From contig NZ_CP031194.1 of the NCBI RefSeq assembly GCF_003344965.1, forward strand, positions 6,882,001 to 6,946,000: DNA of 64,000 nt, written 5' to 3'. The position numbers and the translations under genes were made by a program. Shown here piece by piece: positions 63,685-64,000 of this stretch. The notes below the pieces were generated by a model. That model saw nothing but the letters and a program-made list of their open reading frames with translations, made no database searches and was not told where the DNA came from. The DNA is from Streptomyces paludis. GTDB taxonomy: Bacteria; Actinomycetota; Actinomycetes; Streptomycetales; Streptomycetaceae. The first letter of the stretch is position 1. The number at the start of each line of letters is the position of its first letter.

Positions 63685-63987
63685 ATGTTCGTACTGGAAT
63701 TGACCTATACCGAGCCCATCGAGCGCGTCGAAGCGCTCATCGAGGACCATGTGGCCTGGCTGGACGCCGGATTCGCGGACGGTGTCTTTCTCGCCTCCGG
63801 CCGGAAGAACCCCCGTGACGGCGGCGTGATCCTGGCCGTCGGCGACGACCGCGCCGAGGTGGAGCGGCTGGCGGCGGCCGATCCGTTCGTGACCGGCGGT
63901 GTGTGCGTGTACCGGATCACCGAGTTCGCCGCGACGAAGACCGCCCCCGCGCTGGCTCCCTACCGCGAGGCGCCGCGACAGCCGTAA
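63685..63987 (+). CDS. YciI-family protein
   Basis: 100 aa dimeric alpha/beta-barrel (YCII) protein: FVLELTYTEP start, DHVAWLDAGFADGVFLASGR, then ADPFVTGGVCVYRITEFA. The His/Asp pair (H in DHVAW, D in AADPF) is that proposed as active site in the family. ATG 63685 fits the leaderless promoter; a GTG at 63679 is less likely. Substrate unknown. Confidence 0.87.
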   Translation: MFVLELTYTEPIERVEALIEDHVAWLDAGFADGVFLASGRKNPRDGGVILAVGDDRAEVERLAAADPFVTGGVCVYRITEFAATKTAPALAPYREAPRQP

Positions 63988-64000
63988 GACGGTGACACAC

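Overview
The window is high-GC actinobacterial chromosome, almost certainly from a Streptomyces-type organism. The evidence is a complete conservon (histidine-kinase-like, roadblock, DUF742, GTPase and P450 genes), an XRE/DUF5753 regulator followed by DUF397, many GTG and TTG starts, two genes carrying the rare TTA leucine codon (a mark of bldA dependence in Streptomyces), small-laccase and actinobacterial split NHEJ genes, and paired-start operons with ATGA/GTGA overlaps. I see no insertion sequence, prophage, tRNA, rRNA or CRISPR array. Coding density is high, and genes alternate between strands in short operons.

Layout. 1-13.2 kb: the window opens on DrmC, the last visible gene of a DISARM anti-phage system lying to the left. 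It is followed by an M14 carboxypeptidase, a large AAA/TPR protein without a DNA-binding domain, a Cys-cluster/pentapeptide-repeat protein, a D-Ala-D-Ala carboxypeptidase, an XRE regulator, an NB-ARC-like TPR protein with a damaged P-loop, and a surface-polymer transferase-like gene holding a 7-bp tandem repeat. 13.2-21.6 kb: three roadblock/LC7 genes and a DUF4388-like gene, then the conservon cvnA-B-C-D with a CYP157-like P450, and a convergent terpene synthase. 22-27.2 kb: two TetR-controlled units (NmrA-like reductase; PAP2 phosphatase plus DMT transporter, with a perfect 23-bp-arm palindrome between regulator and target) and a DeoR regulator.

27.3-34.2 kb: a carbohydrate locus with a secreted GH114 polygalactosaminidase, an ABC importer without its ATPase, a PfkB kinase and a GH4 alpha-galactosidase-like enzyme, under the neighbouring DeoR gene. 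I infer use of galactosamine-rich polymers. 34.2-38.4 kb: xylB and xylA divergent around an operator-like palindrome, plus a ROK repressor. 38.5-42.6 kb: an SDR with an altered active site, an ATP-binding/XRE/DUF397 regulatory set and a SAM methyltransferase. 42.9-51.2 kb: a minus-strand sugar-acid operon (enolase-superfamily dehydratase, alcohol dehydrogenase, U32-like protein, ChvE-type binding protein, two-domain ATPase, permease) with a divergent IclR regulator. 51.3-56.3 kb: a YchJ-like protein, a drug exporter, and a divergent DNA ligase/LigD-type polymerase pair.

56.4-64 kb: two translationally coupled secreted proteins (cupredoxin plus DUF1080; ThuA plus PQQ sugar dehydrogenase) diverge from a two-domain laccase and a cupin gene. 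Together they look like an extracellular route from sugar oxidation through copper proteins to oxygen. Endonuclease V and a YciI-like protein close the window.

A recurring feature is degenerate short tandem repeats (7, 12, 13, 14, 16, 20, 30 and 42 bp units), mostly between genes or at gene ends. Starts were chosen by Shine-Dalgarno spacing and family N-termini. Functions are by recognition of motifs and families, without database searches.
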